From Rhodospirillaceae bacterium CCH5-H10 (GTDB lineage: Bacteria > Pseudomonadota > Alphaproteobacteria > Reyranellales > Reyranellaceae), in contig LSKJ01000498.1 of the NCBI GenBank assembly GCA_001557035.1, positions 1-19,379 on the forward strand: a stretch of DNA of 19,379 bases. Reading direction: 5' to 3'. Shown here piece after piece: positions 15,992-19,379 of the stretch. The notes under the pieces are model-generated. The model was not told the origin of the DNA. It saw nothing but the letters and a program-made list of their open reading frames with translations, and ran no database searches. Positions within the stretch are counted from its first letter, which is position 1, and every line of letters begins with the position of its first letter. The position numbers and the translations under genes were made by a program.

Positions 15992-16684
15992 TCAGTCTTT
16001 GCTGCGCAGCAGTCCGTAGGCGCCGCCGGCCAGCAGCCCGCCCAGCAGCGGCGCCAGCCAGAACAGCCAGAGCTGCGACAGGGCCGCGCCGCCGGCGAAC
16101 AGGGCCGGTGCGGTGCTGCGAGCCGGGTTCACGGACGTATTGGTCACGGGAATGCTCACCAGGTGGATGAGGGTCAGAGCAAGACCGATCGCGAGACCGG
16201 CCATCCCCGGCGTGACCCGCTTGTCGGTGGCGCCCAGGATGACGGTCACGAAGCCGAAGGTCATCACGACCTCGATCACCAGCGCGGACAGCAGACCATA
16301 TTTGCCGGGCGAACGGTCGCCGTATCCGTTGGTCGCGAAACTACCGATTTCCGCGCCGGCCTTGCCGGTGGCAATGACATAGAGGATGGCGGCGCCCGCG
16401 ATCCCGCCCAGCACCTGCGCGACCACGTAGTGCACCACCTCGCCCATGGGATGGCGGCCCGCGACGGCGAGGCCCACCGTCACCGCGGGATTGAAGTGTC
16501 CGCCCGATACGCCACCGACCGCATAAACCATGGTGAGGACGGTGAGGCCGAAGGCCAGCGACACGCCCAGGAAACCGATGCCGAGTTGCGGGAAGCCCGC
16601 CGCCAGAACGGCGCTGCCGCACCCACCCAGCACCAGCCAGGCAGTTCCCAGAAATTCTGCATAAAGGCGATTGCTGATCGGCAT
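15992..16684 (-). CDS. aqpZ: Aquaporin Z-type water channel
   Basis: A 230-residue inner-membrane channel for water. Both NPA boxes are present, GGHFNPAVT (65-67) and [10 protein letters not shown] (186-188). The selectivity-filter residues match the strict water channel AqpZ: F45 in LAFGLTVL, H174 in [11 protein letters not shown]183 and R189. Glycerol facilitators carry different residues at these places and an Asp after the second NPA, which is absent here. Six transmembrane stretches and normal length. The ATG at 16684 has a GGGGAGAG ribosome site 4-5 nt upstream. It looks monocistronic, with the downstream secreted-protein gene starting 60 nt after its stop. There is no clear terminator between them. 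Confidence 0.96.
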   Translation of the reverse strand: MPISNRLYAEFLGTAWLVLGGCGSAVLAAGFPQLGIGFLGVSLAFGLTVLTMVYAVGGVSGGHFNPAVTVGLAVAGRHPMGEVVHYVVAQVLGGIAGAAILYVIATGKAGAEIGSFATNGYGDRSPGKYGLLSALVIEVVMTFGFVTVILGATDKRVTPGMAGLAIGLALTLIHLVSIPVTNTSVNPARSTAPALFAGGAALSQLWLFWLAPLLGGLLAGGAYGLLRSKD

Positions 16685-16882
16685 CGTTCTCTCCCCGAGT
16701 TGGCCGGGGCGGAGTCTACGCCTTCACGGACCGGGCCACCCGCACTTTCGCACGCGCCGTGCTTCTTTGCATGACTGTGGACGATCTCCCGCAGCGCAAC
16801 AGGCGAAGCGTAACCGGAAGGAAATCTGCCGGTCATGGAAGCGAACTAGCGTCCCGCCCTCGTCACCGGGGAGTTCCGCACC

Positions 16883-18517
16883 ATGTTCCTGCGCCGCCGA
16901 AGCCTGATCGCCGCATCGGGCCTTGCCGCCACCAGCTTCGCCCTGCCGCGTGTCGCGCTCGCGCAGGCCGACCGCCGCCCCTCGATCACCATTGCAGTGC
17001 AGCAGATCGCCAACAGCGCTGCCCTGGAGCCCTTGCGCGAGCAATCCAACGTCGGCCAGCGCGTCTTCTCCTTCATGTTCGAGCGCCTGATCATGCAGGA
17101 CCTGCTCGCGAAGCTGGAAGAAGTGCCGGGCCTCGCCGAGAGCTGGAAGCGCCTCGACGACCGCACCGTCGAGTTCACCCTGCGCAAGGGCGTAAAGTTC
17201 CACAACGGTGACGAGATGACTGCCGACGACGTGGTCTTCACCTTCAGCCGCGACCGGATGTTCGGCCCGGACTACGACATCGCCTCGACCAAGACGCTGT
17301 TCACCTCGGTACTGATCCGCGATTCGGTGCAAGGCAAGAACCTGCCGCCGGAAGTGCCGGCCGTCGCCAAGCGCCTGTTCCCGGCGCTGGAGAAGGTCGA
17401 GGCGGTCGACAAGTACACGGTGCGCTTCACCAACCGCACGCCCGACGTGACCATGGAAGGCCGCATCGGGCGGCTCGGCAGCGACATCGTCTCGCGCCGC
17501 GCCTACGAGGAATCGAAGAGCTGGCTCGACTGGGCGCGCGCGCCGGTCTCGACCGGCCCCTACAAGGTGCGCGCCTTCGCACCCGACCAGTCGCTGACGC
17601 TCGATGCGCATGACGACTATTGGGGCGGCCGGCCGCCGCTGAAGAGCGTGACCATCATCGTGGTGCCGGAAGTCTCGACCCGCATCAACGGCCTGCTGGC
17701 CGGCCAGTTCGACTTCATCTGCGATGTGCCGCCCGACCAGATCCCCGGCATCGAGAAGAACCCGAAATTCGAGGTGCTGGGCAGCACCATCGTCAACCAC
17801 CGCATCACGGTGTTCGACAAGAACCATCCCCGCCTCGCCGATCCGCGCATTCGCCAGGCCTTCACCCACGCCATCGACCGAAAGGCGATCGTCGACGCGC
17901 TATGGTCGGGCCGCACGCGCGTGCCGGCCGGCCTGCAATGGGAATTCTACGGCCCGATGTTCGTCGAGAACTGGACGGTGCCGGCCTACGACCTCGGCAA
18001 GGCCAAGGCGCTGCTGAAGGAGGCCAACTACAAGGGCGATCCGATCCCGTACCGCCTGCTCAACAACTACTACACCAACCAGGTTTCGACGGCGCAGGTG
18101 CTGGTCGAGATGTGGCGTGCCGCCGGCCTCAACGTGCAGATCGAGATGAAGGAGAACTGGCAGCAGGTGTTCGATGCGAACAGCCCGCGCGCCGTGCGCG
18201 ACTGGTCCAACAGCGCCGGCTTCAACGATCCGATCTCCTCGATCGTGGCGCAGCACGGGCCGCAAGGCCAGCAGCAGCAGGTCGGCGAATGGACCAACGA
18301 GGAGATGAACAAGCTCTCCGTCGCGATGGAGATCGAGACCGACATGGGCAAGCGCAAGGCGATGTTCCGGCGCATGCTCGAAATCTGCGAGCGCGAGGAC
18401 CCCGCCTATACGGTGCTGCACCAGAACGCGACCTTCACCGCCAAGCGCCGGGACATCAAGTGGAAGGCCTCGCCGTCCTTCGCCATGGAGTTCCGCGCCA
18501 ACAACTTCTCGGTCTGA
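16883..18517 (+). CDS. ABC transporter periplasmic substrate-binding protein, peptide/nickel family (SBP_bac_5)
   Basis: A 544-residue extracytoplasmic solute-binding protein of the DppA/OppA/NikA type. The N-terminus MFLRRRSLIAASGLAATSFALP resembles a twin-arginine signal (RRRSLIA), with cleavage near ALAQA. Family markers are the opening ITIAVQQ, ESWKRLDDRTVEFTLRKGVKFHNGDEMTADDVVFTF, SWLDWARAPVSTGPYKV, DDYWGGRPPLKSVTII and FTHAIDRKAIVDALWSG. Length is typical. The ligand (peptide, opine, metal chelate or other) is not predictable. A GGGGAG box precedes the ATG by about 10 nt. The ATPase gene starts 10 nt after its stop, so the two are co-transcribed. No permease genes lie between them, unlike the common order. 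Confidence 0.94.
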   Translation: MFLRRRSLIAASGLAATSFALPRVALAQADRRPSITIAVQQIANSAALEPLREQSNVGQRVFSFMFERLIMQDLLAKLEEVPGLAESWKRLDDRTVEFTLRKGVKFHNGDEMTADDVVFTFSRDRMFGPDYDIASTKTLFTSVLIRDSVQGKNLPPEVPAVAKRLFPALEKVEAVDKYTVRFTNRTPDVTMEGRIGRLGSDIVSRRAYEESKSWLDWARAPVSTGPYKVRAFAPDQSLTLDAHDDYWGGRPPLKSVTIIVVPEVSTRINGLLAGQFDFICDVPPDQIPGIEKNPKFEVLGSTIVNHRITVFDKNHPRLADPRIRQAFTHAIDRKAIVDALWSGRTRVPAGLQWEFYGPMFVENWTVPAYDLGKAKALLKEANYKGDPIPYRLLNNYYTNQVSTAQVLVEMWRAAGLNVQIEMKENWQQVFDANSPRAVRDWSNSAGFNDPISSIVAQHGPQGQQQQVGEWTNEEMNKLSVAMEIETDMGKRKAMFRRMLEICEREDPAYTVLHQNATFTAKRRDIKWKASPSFAMEFRANNFSV

Positions 18518-18527
18518 GGGCCGCGCG

Positions 18528-19379
18528 ATGACGGCGCCCCTCGTCGCGGTCCGCGGCCTCACGGTCGATTTCGCGGGCGGCGCGCAAGCCTCGCGCGCCG
18601 TCGACGGCGTGACCCTCGAGGTCGCGCCCGGCGAGGCGCTGGGCATCGTCGGCGAATCGGGCTCGGGCAAGAGCGTGACCTGGCTCGCGGCGCTCGGTCT
18701 CCTGCCGGCCAAGGCACGCGTCGCCGGCTCCGTCCGCCTCGAAGACCAGGAACTGGTCGGCGCCTCGCGTGGCGACCTCGAACGGGTGCGCGGCAAGCGC
18801 ATCGCCATGATTTTCCAGGACCCGTCGAGCTGCCTCAATCCCGTCCATCGCATCGGCCGGCAACTCGTCGAGGCGCTCGGCCTGCATCGCGGCCTGAGCG
18901 GACGGGCTGCCGAGACGGAGGCGCTGCGCCTGCTCGACCAGGTCGGCATTGCCGACGCGCGCCGGCGCCTCTCCGACTATCCGCATCTTCTGTCCGGCGG
19001 TCTCAACCAGCGCGTGATGATCGCCATGGCGCTCGCCGGCCAGCCCGACCTGCTGGTCGCCGACGAACCCACGACGGCGCTCGACGCGACGATCCAGGCG
19101 CAGATCCTGGCGCTGCTCGCCAGCATCCGCCGCGACACCGGCATGGCGCTGGTGTTGATCAGCCACGATCTCGGCGTCGTGGCCGAAAACGTCGACCGCG
19201 TGGCCGTGATGTATGCCGGCCGGCTGGTCGAGGAAGCGCCCGGCGCCGATTTGTTCGACGCGCCGCGTCATCCCTACACGCAGGGTCTCCTGGCGGCGCT
19301 CCCGGCACTCACCGGTCCGCGTCGTCGGCTCACCGCCATTCCCGGCACCGTGCCCGATCCCGGCACCATGCCGGCGGGC
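18528..19379 (+). CDS. ABC transporter ATP-binding protein, oligopeptide/dipeptide type (partial, runs off the window)
   Basis: 284 codons are visible without a stop. The reading gives [15 protein letters not shown], then Walker A GESGSGKS, a Q-loop in [12 protein letters not shown], the ABC signature LSGGLNQR (a Leu-Asn variant of the usual MRQR), Walker [13 protein letters not shown] and the switch histidine in LISHDLGVV. The [12 protein letters not shown] motif marks the oligopeptide/dipeptide C-terminal region that binds the partner subunit. It is a DppD/OppD-type ATPase energising the transporter fed by the preceding binding protein. A GAGGG box overlapping the upstream stop codon serves the ATG at 18528. 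If the gene is a two-ATPase fusion, the second half would lie beyond the edge. Confidence 0.95.
   Translation, partial: MTAPLVAVRGLTVDFAGGAQASRAVDGVTLEVAPGEALGIVGESGSGKSVTWLAALGLLPAKARVAGSVRLEDQELVGASRGDLERVRGKRIAMIFQDPSSCLNPVHRIGRQLVEALGLHRGLSGRAAETEALRLLDQVGIADARRRLSDYPHLLSGGLNQRVMIAMALAGQPDLLVADEPTTALDATIQAQILALLASIRRDTGMALVLISHDLGVVAENVDRVAVMYAGRLVEEAPGADLFDAPRHPYTQGLLAALPALTGPRRRLTAIPGTVPDPGTMPAG

Noticed and set aside
1..19379. CRISPR array, prophage, integrase, transposase or tRNA genes
   Set aside because: No regularly spaced direct repeats, no mobile-element proteins and no cloverleaf-like sequences were noticed in the window.

Overview
The window is GC-rich (about two thirds G+C), has very short intergenic gaps and alphaproteobacterial-style genes: the CobO/CobQ/CobC aerobic-type cobalamin naming set, HupE, an OprB-type porin and a Cache-HAMP adenylate cyclase. 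I infer a free-living alphaproteobacterium, possibly Reyranella-like or another Rhodospirillales/Hyphomicrobiales relative. The genus cannot be proven from the sequence alone. It reads as ordinary chromosome. I see no transposase, phage gene, tRNA, rRNA or CRISPR array.

Left part (1-5798) is a cobalt/cobalamin block. Two HupE/UreJ-type membrane proteins lie in tandem on the minus strand. A clear adenosylcobalamin riboswitch with its own sigma70-like promoter sits between them and governs the downstream copy (hupE1). The upstream copy (hupE2) has lost most of the polar residues expected to bind metal. Diverging from them are cobO (corrinoid adenosyltransferase) and cobQ (cobyric acid synthase) on the plus strand. 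Then come cbiB on the minus strand and cobC on the plus strand, whose start codons overlap head to head. Together these cover cobalt uptake, adenosylation, amidation and attachment of the aminopropanol arm.

Middle part (5807-11371): a Tat-exported formylglycine-type sulfatase is packed directly behind cobC. A 29-nt-arm inverted repeat separates it from a convergent minus-strand pair, a small secreted protein followed by selO (protein AMPylase). Next is a class II histone-deacetylase-like amidohydrolase, then an outer-membrane-like protein gene broken by a single-base frameshift.

Right part (11418-19379): a two-barrel outer membrane protein (Omp25-like N-terminal barrel fused to an OprB-type porin) converges on a Cache-HAMP-class III adenylate cyclase gene, which is preceded by a small secreted protein gene. 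An AqpZ-type aquaporin follows on the minus strand. The window ends in a peptide/nickel-type ABC transporter operon: substrate-binding protein, then an ATPase cut by the window edge.

I found no wholly unknown multi-gene system. The observations most worth a second look are the paired HupE proteins with selective loss of metal ligands, the predicted Shine-Dalgarno sequestration downstream of the riboswitch, the double-barrel porin, and the frameshifted membrane protein.
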